Translations under genes and position numbers: made by a program
NCBI GenBank assembly: GCA_964388595.1
Contig: CAYMAX010000024.1
Coordinates: forward strand, 1 to 21,608
Reading direction: 5' to 3'
Length of the DNA stretch: 21,608 nt
Source of the DNA: CAYMAX01 sp964388595
GTDB taxonomy: Bacteria; Bacteroidota; Bacteroidia; Bacteroidales; UBA932
The notes under the pieces: model-generated
What the model was told of the DNA's origin: nothing
Seen by the model: only the letters and a program-made list of their open reading frames with translations
Database searches by the model: none
In this document: in pieces, positions 1 to 7,370 of the stretch
How the letters are laid out: the number at the start of each line of letters is the position of its first letter
Position numbering within the stretch: position 1 is the first letter of the stretch

Positions 1-44
1 TAAAAACTTGATGATTCAATTTTTACGACCTCTTTTTTTATGGT

Positions 45-148
45 AGCCGGGAGTAATAGTCGGGAGTAGTAGCTTGGATTAATAGTCGGGTGTAATAGTC
101 GGGTGTAGTAGTCTGGAGCAGAAGTCGGGAGTAGTAGCCTGGACGATT
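45..148. repeat. Degenerate 13-bp tandem repeat, eight units
   Basis: Eight consecutive 13-bp units fit end to end without gaps: 45-57, 58-70, 71-83, 84-96, 97-109, 110-122, 123-135 and 136-148. The consensus is AGTCGGGAGTAGT. Units 58-70 and 123-135 are identical to it. Units 84-96 and 97-109 differ by one or two bases, and the others, notably 71-83 and 136-148, are more diverged. A 13-bp period is not a multiple of three, which argues against a coding repeat. Function unknown; a small variable-number tandem repeat is the simplest reading. Confidence 0.85.
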
Positions 149-190
149 GAGGCGAAGACTTATCTAATGTCTGAATTATCTTTATGCAAT

Positions 191-409
191 GGCCTCCGTG
201 CACAAAACCTCAAAATTTTGTGCGAGGAGCCTCGAAGAGTTAGTTCTCTCCTATAGGTTCGTCAACTAAGACACCCAAAAGTAGTCTTTAGCCAAAATGG
301 TCGACCGTCGAGCTCGTCCAGGTGCAAAACACCCCCTTTTTGCACCTGAGTGGCGGTAAATCGCTAAACGGTCGCTCCCGGCAATTGATTCTTCGAGGCT
401 CGACTGCCG
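191..409. other. Nested inverted repeats, possible structured RNA or small mobile remnant
   Basis: Several complementary arms are visible. A 12-bp perfect pair, 227-238 with 390-401, encloses the rest. Inside it are a hairpin 266-272 with 284-291 (one bulge), a 7-bp pair 302-308 with 368-374, and an 11-bp perfect hairpin 319-329 with 338-348 and an 8-base loop. To the left a hairpin 200-207 with 216-223 extends imperfectly to 191-231 and so competes with the 12-bp arm at 227-238. The two main hairpins have similar stems (GCACAAAA and GTGCAAAA). This could be a structured RNA, a remnant of a miniature inverted-repeat element, or the 3' region of the NUDIX transcript. I recognise no known RNA family. 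Confidence 0.5.
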
Positions 410-443
410 CTCGCCGATTTTTGTCCTAGATTCTAATGATACT

Positions 444-1052
444 TTACTCTTTTTTGGCAAAAATCTCGCGTATTGACGGGTAGGTGTTCTCGAGACACGA
501 TGAGAGTCGGTCGGGAGTTATCCAGTGTGCTTCAGTGATGTGCTCCTCGACTTGAGGATGAAGTGCAGCATCGCTTGAATAAGACATTTTGAACCAATGG
601 GTATGCTTGAGCATGAAGAGCCCGTTTCTGTGATAGACATGATGAGTGACGCAGCAGAGATTTCCGAGGGTGGGGCGGGAAATGCCGCATTCTTCCTGGA
701 CTTCACGAAGAGCGGTGTCGGGAATTTTTTCACCAACTTCCTGTTTGCCTTTGGGCAGGTCCCACAGACCATCGCGGATAATCATAAGATATTCACCTTG
801 TTCGTTGGTGATTATCCCTCCTCCTGCATTTATCTCTGTGAACCCCGAGCATATAAGTGAAAAAATATCGTCGATCTTATCGGTAATAATAACCAGTGAA
901 GATATCTTGTCCCCTTCGAAAAAAAGTTTTGCTGCCTCAGATATGCTTTGGTGCGTACCGTGGCAGTGAACTACAGCATTTGAATCGGAAGGTACGTATT
1001 GGTCATCATCACAGATGATTAGAACTCTTTTCTGAGAATAGATGTGGTACAT
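444..1052 (-). CDS. NUDIX hydrolase with N-terminal extension
   Basis: A 202-residue protein of the NUDIX superfamily, which hydrolyses nucleoside diphosphates linked to another moiety. The complete NUDIX box is at residues 102-124: G102, E108, then REVQEECGI (116-124), matching Gx5Ex7REUxEExGU and supplying the metal-binding glutamates. It follows LWDLPKGK, typical of the family. Residues 1-75 form an extra N-terminal domain of unknown role; NUDIX proteins with such an extension occur in Bacteroidetes. The frame stays open upstream to 1226, but I choose the ATG at 1052: upstream codons run into the pyrE coding region, and a perfect -7 box (TACCTTTG) sits just before this start at 1081-1074. 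Substrate cannot be predicted. Divergent from pyrE, 58 bp apart. Confidence 0.88.
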   Translation of the reverse strand: MYHIYSQKRVLIICDDDQYVPSDSNAVVHCHGTHQSISEAAKLFFEGDKISSLVIITDKIDDIFSLICSGFTEINAGGGIITNEQGEYLMIIRDGLWDLPKGKQEVGEKIPDTALREVQEECGISRPTLGNLCCVTHHVYHRNGLFMLKHTHWFKMSYSSDAALHPQVEEHITEAHWITPDRLSSCLENTYPSIREIFAKKE

Positions 1053-1070
1053 AAATTGCTTTGTAAAGAC

Positions 1071-1098
1071 TTGCAAAGGTAAAAATTTTGTACATTCG
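1071..1098 (+). promoter_or_regulatory. Predicted promoter of pyrE
   Basis: TACATTCG at 1091-1098 matches TAnnTTTG at all but one position. A TTG at 1071-1073 lies 17 bp upstream, a little short of the usual 19-21. The start would fall near 1103, giving a very short leader before the ATG at 1111. The element overlaps the oppositely directed NUDIX -7 box. Confidence 0.5.
1074..1081 (-). promoter_or_regulatory. Predicted -7 box of the NUDIX gene
   Basis: On the minus strand this reads TACCTTTG, a full match to the Bacteroidetes -7 consensus TAnnTTTG. Transcription would begin near 1068, leaving a short leader before the ATG at 1052. No good -33 box is seen at the normal spacing. Confidence 0.55.
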
Positions 1099-1110
1099 CA
1101 TCTTAATAAT

Positions 1111-1749
1111 ATGAAAGATATGATTTCAGTAGAAAAAACAGTAGCCGACAATCTTCTTAAGATTGAGGCAGTGAAGTTGAGTCCCAATAAGCCCTTCATT
1201 TGGGCATCAGGTTGGAAATCACCCATTTATTGTGATAATAGGAAAGCTTTATCACATCCCGAGATTCGTACCGCTATTTGCAAATATATGGTCGAAAAAA
1301 TTAAAGAAAATTTTCAAAATGTGCAGGTGATAGCAGGAGTTGCCACAGGAGCCATTGCTTATGGTGCCATAGTGGCAGATATGATGGGTCTGCCCTTTAT
1401 ATATGTCCGTTCCTCTGTCAAGGACCATGGTATGGGCAATCAGGTGGAGGGAGAAGTGCGAAAAGGCATCAATGTGGTGGTAATCGAGGACCTTATCTCT
1501 ACAGGAGGCAGTTCTCTGGCTGCAGTGGATGCTCTTAATAAAGTCGGAGCGCACATTTTGGGTATGGTAGCGATTTTCTCATACAATTTTGATAAGTCTC
1601 GCAGAGCATTTGAAAATGCCAATGTGGAGCTTCATACCCTCTCCAATTACGATACCCTTATCGATGAAGCTGTCGCCAGCAAGTATATAAAGGAGAAAGA
1701 TGTAGAATTGTTGAGAGAATGGCGTTTCTCTCCCGAAACCTGGGGTTAG
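1111..1749 (+). CDS. pyrE: Orotate phosphoribosyltransferase
   Basis: A 212-residue enzyme of de novo pyrimidine synthesis that joins orotate and PRPP to make orotidine 5'-phosphate; cytoplasmic and normally dimeric. The PRPP-binding signature VVVIEDLISTGGSS is at 122-135, and the mobile catalytic loop KDHGMGNQVEG at 104-114 carries the expected lysine and histidine. An N-terminal ASGWKSPIYCDNR block (32-44) matches the orotate site. Length is normal. The frame extends upstream to 1042, but ATG 1111 follows a promoter-like sequence and gives the conserved N-terminus; ATG 1120 is a less likely alternative. It is followed after 2 bp by the SRPBCC gene, so these genes are probably co-transcribed. 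Confidence 0.96.
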   Translation: MKDMISVEKTVADNLLKIEAVKLSPNKPFIWASGWKSPIYCDNRKALSHPEIRTAICKYMVEKIKENFQNVQVIAGVATGAIAYGAIVADMMGLPFIYVRSSVKDHGMGNQVEGEVRKGINVVVIEDLISTGGSSLAAVDALNKVGAHILGMVAIFSYNFDKSRRAFENANVELHTLSNYDTLIDEAVASKYIKEKDVELLREWRFSPETWG

Positions 1750-1751
1750 TC

Positions 1752-2204
1752 ATGAGCGCGACACATATAGCAGGTAAAGAAGTAGTCATTAAAAAATCTC
1801 AAGTCTCTATCTTTGCTTCTTTCAATGATTTAAATCGCTTTACAGAACATCTTCCCGAAGAATATCGCAGCCAAGTCACTGCCGATGACAATAGTATTCA
1901 TTTCAATGTCAAAGGGATGAATTTCGGTATCAGGGTAAAAGAGAAAATCCCTTATTCGAGGATTATTTTTGAAGACGATATGTCTCCGATTCATTTCAAT
2001 ATTTCGTTTTTCTTCGAGGCAATGGGACTTTCAGAGACGCTGTTTCATATTGAGCTCGATATAGAACTCAATCCTATGATGAAAATGATGTTGGGCAATA
2101 AGCTTCAGGAGGCTATGGACCAGGCGACCGACCAGATAGAAAAGGCGGTCATCTCAGGCAATATGCCCGATGTATCTCCTTTCAAACCAGAAGATTTCAA
2201 TTGA
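1752..2204 (+). CDS. SRPBCC (START-like) family small protein
   Basis: A 150-residue soluble protein resembling the SRPBCC/polyketide cyclase-like fold seen in Bacteroidetes proteins encoded next to pyrE. Visible features fit that fold: an N-terminal strand (KEVVIKKSQVSIFASF), a helix with NRFTEHLPEEY, alternating strands, and a long C-terminal helix (NPMMKMMLGNKLQEAMDQATDQIEKAV, about residues 103-129). There are no catalytic motifs, signal peptide or membrane segments, so the ligand is unknown. ATG 1752, two bases after the pyrE stop, is preferred over the frame's opening at 1719, which lies inside pyrE. The stop overlaps the next start by one base (TGATG), suggesting translational coupling. 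The family call is from overall pattern only. Confidence 0.72.
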   Translation: MSATHIAGKEVVIKKSQVSIFASFNDLNRFTEHLPEEYRSQVTADDNSIHFNVKGMNFGIRVKEKIPYSRIIFEDDMSPIHFNISFFFEAMGLSETLFHIELDIELNPMMKMMLGNKLQEAMDQATDQIEKAVISGNMPDVSPFKPEDFN

Positions 2205-3490
2205 TGTTTCCTCAGGCCTTCATCGACCATCTCCACAGGACGATGGGTAGCGACAAAGCTACAAAGCTGCTACAATCGCTTGAAGGAGAGCCTTCTGTAT
2301 CAATACGCATCAATCCGTTAAAGATTTCTAATCCTTTGGGACAGCTTGATGTTCCTTTCGCTAGCCCAAGTCCGTTCCCTTTTTGCAGATATGGATATCT
2401 TTTAAATTCACGTCCCAATTTTTCCCAAGACCCCTTCTTTTTTGCAGGTGCCTACTATGTGCAGGAGGCATCTTCCATGGCCATTGAGGAGGTGGAGCAG
2501 TATTTGGAAGGGGAGAAGTTGAAGGTGCTCGACTTGTGTGCTGCCCCGGGGGGAAAATCTACTCATCTGCTGTCGTTACTCTCCGCTCATCCCGATTCGT
2601 TTCTTGTCAGCAACGAAGTGATACGTTCTCGCGCCACGGTATTGGTGGAAAATATTACCAAATGGGGCGTTGCCAATGCGGTGGTTACCTGCAACGATCC
2701 TGCTGATTTCAAGGTGCTTCCTTCCTATTTTGACCTTGTGTTGGTGGATGCTCCCTGTTCCGGAGAAGGGATGTTTCGAAAAGATAAACGGGCGGTGGAG
2801 GAATGGTCTCCCACGATAGTAGAATTTTGTGCATCCAGGCAGAGAAGGATAGTATCTGATATCTGGGGCTCTCTGCGAGAGGGTGGTATATTGCTCTATT
2901 CTACCTGTACATTCAACAATACCGAAGACGAGGACAATGTCCAATGGATAGCCTCTACACTTGGGGCGGAAATATTAAGCTCCAAACACCTTTATCCCGG
3001 TATCTCCCCCGGTGAGGGCTTCTTCTTTGCCATTCTTCGTAAGACTGCCTGTGCCTCTGCCACTTCATCATCGCGCAGAGGGGGCAATACTTCCAAATTG
3101 TCCCGTTTCAAAGGGGAAGTGCCATATATCAAAGAAGGGTACAGCACTTTTATGAAGGGAGACCTTCTGAAGTCCTATCCCGAAAAAATATGTGAGGATA
3201 TGCTCTTTGCAGAGTCAAACCTTCATACCATCTACTCCGGAGTTGCGGTAGCCAAAATCCTGAATATCGACAAGAAATTGCTTCTTCCCACTGCAGATTT
3301 GGCTCTCAGCGAAGCACTCCGTCAGGATGCTTTTCCTCAAGTGGAGATTGGTGAGAGGGCAGAGGCATTTATTCTTCGAGAGCCGCTCTCTTTCCCCAAC
3401 GAACCGAAAGGGTATTTACTGTTGAAATACAAAGGCATCCCAATAGGATTTGTCAAGAATCTGCAGACAAGGGCAAATGTGATTAGGTAG
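2204..3490 (+). CDS. RsmF/NOL1-NOP2-Sun family RNA (cytosine-C5) methyltransferase
   Basis: A 428-residue S-adenosylmethionine-dependent enzyme expected to methylate carbon 5 of cytosine in 16S rRNA (RsmF type) or another RNA. The SAM-binding motif DLCAAPGGKS is at 110-119. The two family cysteines are present: C185 in DAPCSGEGMF (product release) and C235 in YSTCTF (catalytic nucleophile). A C-terminal PUA-like region (about 290-428), with the ending GYLLLKYKGIPIGFVKN, matches RsmF-like proteins rather than the shorter RsmB core. ATG 2204 overlaps the preceding TGA by one base; a TTG one codon earlier is possible but unnecessary. Last gene of the pyrE run, facing pcrA. Confidence 0.9.
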   Translation: MFPQAFIDHLHRTMGSDKATKLLQSLEGEPSVSIRINPLKISNPLGQLDVPFASPSPFPFCRYGYLLNSRPNFSQDPFFFAGAYYVQEASSMAIEEVEQYLEGEKLKVLDLCAAPGGKSTHLLSLLSAHPDSFLVSNEVIRSRATVLVENITKWGVANAVVTCNDPADFKVLPSYFDLVLVDAPCSGEGMFRKDKRAVEEWSPTIVEFCASRQRRIVSDIWGSLREGGILLYSTCTFNNTEDEDNVQWIASTLGAEILSSKHLYPGISPGEGFFFAILRKTACASATSSSRRGGNTSKLSRFKGEVPYIKEGYSTFMKGDLLKSYPEKICEDMLFAESNLHTIYSGVAVAKILNIDKKLLLPTADLALSEALRQDAFPQVEIGERAEAFILREPLSFPNEPKGYLLLKYKGIPIGFVKNLQTRANVIR

Positions 3491-3522
3491 TAGTTTTCGT
3501 TTAGTCACTATATAAATTTTCA

Positions 3523-3556
3523 CGGGCCACTTTCCTTCAGATCGGAAAATGGCCCG
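3523..3556. terminator. Stem-loop in the convergent spacer, possible terminator
   Basis: A 13-bp inverted repeat with one mismatch: arms 3523-3535 and 3544-3556, loop 3536-3543, GC-rich base (CGGGCC/GGCCCG). It lies 32 bases after the methyltransferase stop. Neither side carries a good T-run, so intrinsic termination is plausible but not certain. Confidence 0.4.
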
Positions 3557-3581
3557 CTACTTAACCTAAACTTAAACTATG

Positions 3582-3629
3582 AAAAACTTCACTGAAAATG
3601 GTACAATAACCGTGCCATAAATCAGTGAA
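3582..3629 (-). terminator. Rho-independent terminator of pcrA
   Basis: On the minus strand a two-part stem forms: an 8-bp perfect outer stem (3622-3629 with 3588-3595), a small internal loop, a 7-bp inner stem (3612-3618 with 3598-3604, one wobble) and a 7-base loop. It is followed at once by GTTTTT (3587-3582). The pcrA stop codon (3624-3622) is inside the outer stem. Confidence 0.7.
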
Positions 3630-5925
3630 TTATCATCAATTTGGCATATTTGAGTAGTAATGTTTTCTTTCCTCCGATTTCGAAGTCGACTATTGCTTTT
3701 TTATTGACTGATTCCCCTTCGAGAGACAATATGGTGCCGTATCCAAACCTATCATGCTCTACTCGCTGCCCCTTTTGGAAGTCTGACGCATTGTCAGGAG
3801 CAAAATTGGCGGATGCGGTGTGTACGGTTTTGGAGAAAGTGGGGCGGGGGATAATAATTGTCTTGTGAGCAGTGGTCCGTGGAGTGCCGATATCGACAAA
3901 ACTGCCAACATGAGACTGCGTCTCGATAGATGTGTCGAAGTATTTGTCATCAATCTCTTTTAAGAACCTGCTGGGTGGATAGTTGACCCTCTGTCCCCAT
4001 TTCATTCTCGATTTGGAGAAAGATACTGCTGCGCATTTCCTGGCGCGAGTGAGTGCCACATAGAAAAGACGACGTTCCTCTTCGACATCATCCTGACTTG
4101 ACATAGACCCGAGTGAGGGGAAAAGATTTTCTTCCATCCCCACGATATAGACATAAGGGAATTCCAATCCTTTGGAAGAGTGGGCGGTCATGAGCTTTAT
4201 TCTGTTGCGGTCTTCGGGATCTGAATCATCTGAATCGATGTCGGTGAGTAGGGAGACATTCTCAAGATAAGATTGGAGGGTGATGAGAGGCTCCTCATTT
4301 CCGAGCTCTTTCTCACTCCGTGCTCTCTCTTCCACATATTCATTGACGCTGTTGAGCAGCTCTTCGACATTTTCGAGTCGAGACTGAGATTCTATCGAAT
4401 TGTCAGCTCTCAGTGAACTTATAACTCCTGAGACGGCGGTAATCTCAGAGGCAATGGCATAGGCATCGGTGACAGGGACTTTTGAAGAGAAAGAATCTAT
4501 CAACGATGTGAAGCTCTTCATTTTGTTCACAGCTGCCTGCTTGAGTCCGAAGGATTCGAGGTCGCTCAGATGGATAGCTTCCCACAATGATATGGAGTGG
4601 GAGGAGGCAGCAGCGGCAAGACAATTCATTGAGGTCTCTCCGATACCTCTTGCCGGTACATTAATGACCCTTCGCAGAGACTCGTCATCGTGATGATTCA
4701 CTACAAGTCTGAAGTAGGCCAACATATCCTTCACTTCAGCGCGTTCATAAAAAGAGTGACCGGCGTATATCTTATAAGGAAGATTTTTCCTGCGAAGCAT
4801 CTCTTCAATGATACGGGACTGTGCATTAGTCCTGTAAAGAATGGCGAAGTCTGCATAAGATGCTTTATCTGCGTAGATTCTGTCGATGATGGAAGATGCT
4901 ACTGCGCTTCCCTCGTCAGTCTCTGTGTATGAAGATATTACTTCTATTTTTTCTCCCATTTCCCCCTCAGAAAAGCACTCTTTTTTCAAACGGTTGGTAT
5001 TGTGAGATATCAGAGAATTTGCAGCCCCTACAATGGTGCGGGTAGAGCGATAGTTTTGTTCCAATCGAAATTCCTTGGCTTCGGGGTAGTCTTTTCTGAA
5101 ATTCAAGATATTTTTGATTCTGGCACCGCGGAAGCCATAGATACTTTGGGAATCGTCTCCCACCACAGTGATATTTCTCTTATTGTAAGAGAGCTTCTTG
5201 ATAATGAGGTATTGAGCGTAGTTGGTGTCCTGATATTCATCTACGAGAATGTAATCAAACTGATTCTGGAGAGCCTCGCACACTTCAGGGTGGTCCCTTA
5301 GAAGTATGTTCATATAGAGCAGAATATCATCGAAGTCCATCACCCCTGCGGCAAAACATTTCTTGGAGTAGAGGGAATAGATCTCGTGCACTCTCCCTTT
5401 GGATGAAGATTTGTCTATCTCTATGAGAGATGAGTTGTTGGCGTATGAACCGCAGGTGATGAGATTGTTTTTGGCCAAGGAGATACGAGAAGCCACATCG
5501 TTGGGCTTGTAAATCTTTTCATCGAGCTGCAGCTCCTTGATACATTGACGTATGGCACTTCGGGTGTCGGATGCGTCGTAAATGGTAAAAGAAGAAGGAA
5601 AGCCAATCAGGTGGGCATTGTCACGAAGGAAACGGACAAATATGGAGTGAAAAGTCCCCATCCACAGTCTTACGCTCTTGTCTCTGCCGACCATGGCAGA
5701 GATACGGTCTTTCATCTCGCGAGAAGCTTTGTTGGTAAAAGTCAATGCAAGTATGGCCCCCGGTGGGACACCCTGGTCCAGGAGATAAGCTATTTTAAAA
5801 ATGAGAACTTTGGTCTTGCCGGACCCTGCTCCGGCTATGATGAGGGAAGGTCCTTTAATACATCTAACAGCCTCTGCCTGAGCACTATTCAACTCAGACA
5901 TATCAATCATTCTTTCTTTTGTCAT
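3622..5925 (-). CDS. pcrA: ATP-dependent DNA helicase, PcrA/UvrD type
   Basis: A superfamily 1A 3'-5' helicase for nucleotide excision repair, removal of recombinase filaments and conflict resolution with RNA polymerase. Numbered from the first ATG (767 residues): Walker A GAGSGKT (32-38), motif Ia LTFTNKAS (61-68), motif II DEYQD (229-233), motif III GDDSQSIYGFRGA (256-268), motif IV NYRS (291-294), then KLMTAHSSKGLEFP and FYVALTRAR further on. The C-terminal 50 residues (FQKGQRVEHDRFGYGTI...) match the Tudor-like RNA-polymerase-binding tail of PcrA/UvrD. The start is uncertain: a perfect -7 box at 5940-5933 places transcription at about 5927, so ATG 5925 would be almost leaderless. ATG 5910 or 5901 (MSELNSAQAEAV) may be used instead. 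Confidence 0.95.
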   Translation of the reverse strand: MTKERMIDMSELNSAQAEAVRCIKGPSLIIAGAGSGKTKVLIFKIAYLLDQGVPPGAILALTFTNKASREMKDRISAMVGRDKSVRLWMGTFHSIFVRFLRDNAHLIGFPSSFTIYDASDTRSAIRQCIKELQLDEKIYKPNDVASRISLAKNNLITCGSYANNSSLIEIDKSSSKGRVHEIYSLYSKKCFAAGVMDFDDILLYMNILLRDHPEVCEALQNQFDYILVDEYQDTNYAQYLIIKKLSYNKRNITVVGDDSQSIYGFRGARIKNILNFRKDYPEAKEFRLEQNYRSTRTIVGAANSLISHNTNRLKKECFSEGEMGEKIEVISSYTETDEGSAVASSIIDRIYADKASYADFAILYRTNAQSRIIEEMLRRKNLPYKIYAGHSFYERAEVKDMLAYFRLVVNHHDDESLRRVINVPARGIGETSMNCLAAAASSHSISLWEAIHLSDLESFGLKQAAVNKMKSFTSLIDSFSSKVPVTDAYAIASEITAVSGVISSLRADNSIESQSRLENVEELLNSVNEYVEERARSEKELGNEEPLITLQSYLENVSLLTDIDSDDSDPEDRNRIKLMTAHSSKGLEFPYVYIVGMEENLFPSLGSMSSQDDVEEERRLFYVALTRARKCAAVSFSKSRMKWGQRVNYPPSRFLKEIDDKYFDTSIETQSHVGSFVDIGTPRTTAHKTIIIPRPTFSKTVHTASANFAPDNASDFQKGQRVEHDRFGYGTILSLEGESVNKKAIVDFEIGGKKTLLLKYAKLMIIH

Positions 5926-5928
5926 AAC

Positions 5929-5961
5929 TCTGCAAATCTACAAAAAGATTATCTATATTTG
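5929..5961 (+). promoter_or_regulatory. Predicted promoter of the nqr operon
   Basis: TATATTTG (5954-5961) is a full match to the Bacteroidetes -7 box. TCTG (5929-5932) stands 21 bp upstream as a near -33 box. Transcription would begin near 5967, about 18 bases before the nqrA ATG. Confidence 0.68.
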
Positions 5962-5965
5962 CAGA
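5933..5965 (-). promoter_or_regulatory. Predicted promoter of pcrA
   Basis: On the minus strand, TAGATTTG (5940-5933) matches TAnnTTTG fully. A TCTG (5965-5962) lies 21 bp upstream as a 3-of-4 match to the -33 TTTG. The elements are mirror images of those used by nqrA. Confidence 0.65.
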
Positions 5966-5984
5966 GAGATAATTAACATTTCCT

Positions 5985-7358
5985 ATGGATTATATTAAAT
6001 TGAGAAAAGGGCTTGATATTCCGATAGATGGAGTCCCAAAGCCCAGAATCGTAAAGAATATAATCTCAGATATTGTTGCAGTCAAGCCTACAGATTTCAA
6101 AGGTTTGATTCCCCTGATGTTGGTCAATGAAGGTGATCGTCTCAAAGCGGGTTCTCCCGTCTTTGCGGATAAACAACATCCTGAGATTCATATTTCATCA
6201 CCGGTCAGCGGAGTGGTCAAGGAGATAGTTAGAGGGGAGAAGCGAAAGATATTGGCTGTCGTTATAGCTGCAGATTCAGAGACTGAGTACATCAAATATG
6301 ACCTTCCCAAAGTGGAGGCTCTCACATTTGAACAGATTATAGATACTTTACTAAAGAGTGGCCTGTGGGCCTGTATCAAACAACGCCCTTATGGTATTGT
6401 CCCACCTGTGGGTGTGATGCCCAAAGCTATTTTCGTGTCAGGTTTCAATTCTGCTCCTCTGGCAGCAGATTATGACTACTCTTTGAGAGATGAGATGGAG
6501 AATCTCCAAGTAGCTGTCAATGTGTTCAAAAAGATTTTGCCTCAAGGTATCAATCTTGGATTGTGTGCTCATACTCACGCCAGCACCCCTTTTCATAAGC
6601 TCAACAATGTAGTATTCAATATATTTGACGGACATCATCCGGCCGGTAATGTCGGGGTGCAGATACATCATGTCAATCCCATCTCCAAGGGGGACACTGT
6701 GTGGACCATAGACATTCATCTTCTCGCTGTGATAGGTCGACTCTTCAGAAAGGGGATCTACGATATGAGTAAGATAGTGGCGGTGGGTGGCCCCAGAGTA
6801 GGTAACCCAGGTTATGTCAAATGTTGCGGCGGTATGTGTATGAAGGACATTTCCGATTTATTGGTCACTGATAATCTTAAGATGCATAAAGAGTGCGATG
6901 TCAGATGTATCAGCGGCAATGTACTTACCGGCAGCAACGTGGGGTTGGATGGTTTCCTCGGATTTTTTGATGACCAGATCAGCATTATCTCAGAAGGTTC
7001 ATACAGAGAGACTCTCGGATGGGCTAAGCCATTCAGGCCAAAGAAGTTCAGCGTGTCTCACGCCTATTTCTCATGGATGACTCCCAGACGCAAATATGCG
7101 ATGGACTCCAATCTCAACGGAGGAGAGAGAGCTTTCGTCATGAATCATCTTTACAGCACTGTTCTTCCCATGGATATTCTTCCGACTTATCTGGTGAAAG
7201 CGATTTTGGCCAAAGATATAGAACTGATGGAGAAGCTCGGCATTTATGAAGTGATAGAGGAAGATATGGCTCTCTGTGAGTATGTCTGCCCATCCAAGAT
7301 AGAAATTCAATCCATTATATCCGATGGTATCGATATGATGCTTAAAGAGATGGCATAA
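5985..7358 (+). CDS. nqrA: Na+-translocating NADH:quinone reductase subunit A
   Basis: A 457-residue NqrA, the large cytoplasmic-side subunit of the sodium-pumping NADH:ubiquinone/menaquinone oxidoreductase; it packs against NqrB and has been linked to the quinone site. Family features are a lipoyl-like N-terminal domain (GLDIPIDG; LVNEGDRLKAGSPVFADKQHPEIHISSPVSG, about 49-79), the central GLCAHTHASTPFHKL block (192-206) with VGVQIHHVNPISKGDTVWTID, and VAVGGPRVGNPGYVK (266-280). The C-terminal CEYVCPSK is also typical. Length is within the family range. No membrane segment is expected. First gene of a six-gene operon, 12 bp before nqrB. Confidence 0.97.
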   Translation: MDYIKLRKGLDIPIDGVPKPRIVKNIISDIVAVKPTDFKGLIPLMLVNEGDRLKAGSPVFADKQHPEIHISSPVSGVVKEIVRGEKRKILAVVIAADSETEYIKYDLPKVEALTFEQIIDTLLKSGLWACIKQRPYGIVPPVGVMPKAIFVSGFNSAPLAADYDYSLRDEMENLQVAVNVFKKILPQGINLGLCAHTHASTPFHKLNNVVFNIFDGHHPAGNVGVQIHHVNPISKGDTVWTIDIHLLAVIGRLFRKGIYDMSKIVAVGGPRVGNPGYVKCCGGMCMKDISDLLVTDNLKMHKECDVRCISGNVLTGSNVGLDGFLGFFDDQISIISEGSYRETLGWAKPFRPKKFSVSHAYFSWMTPRRKYAMDSNLNGGERAFVMNHLYSTVLPMDILPTYLVKAILAKDIELMEKLGIYEVIEEDMALCEYVCPSKIEIQSIISDGIDMMLKEMA

Positions 7359-7370
7359 AGGGTAAAAGTT

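Larger units (their letters stand above)
1..443. other. Gene-free left-end region
   Basis: No convincing coding region is visible on either strand in these 443 bases. The only open frame of any length (minus strand, 266-460) runs through the inverted repeats, has a composition unlike its neighbours and overlaps the end of the NUDIX gene, so I do not count it. The region holds a 13-bp tandem repeat (45-148), then a stretch rich in inverted repeats (191-409). It lies directly downstream of the NUDIX gene on the minus strand. Confidence 0.7.

Noticed and set aside
45..148. CRISPR array
   Set aside because: The units are 13 bp with no spacers and considerable drift. A CRISPR needs repeats of about 23-47 bp with unique spacers of similar length, and no cas gene is present.
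266..460. Minus-strand open frame of 64 codons
   Set aside because: It runs through the inverted repeats, overlaps the end of the NUDIX gene and shows no domain or codon pattern like the real genes.
1053..1226. Longer NUDIX start at 1226
   Set aside because: It would add 58 residues encoded opposite the pyrE 5' end and upstream of the predicted transcription start. ATG 1052 fits the promoter.
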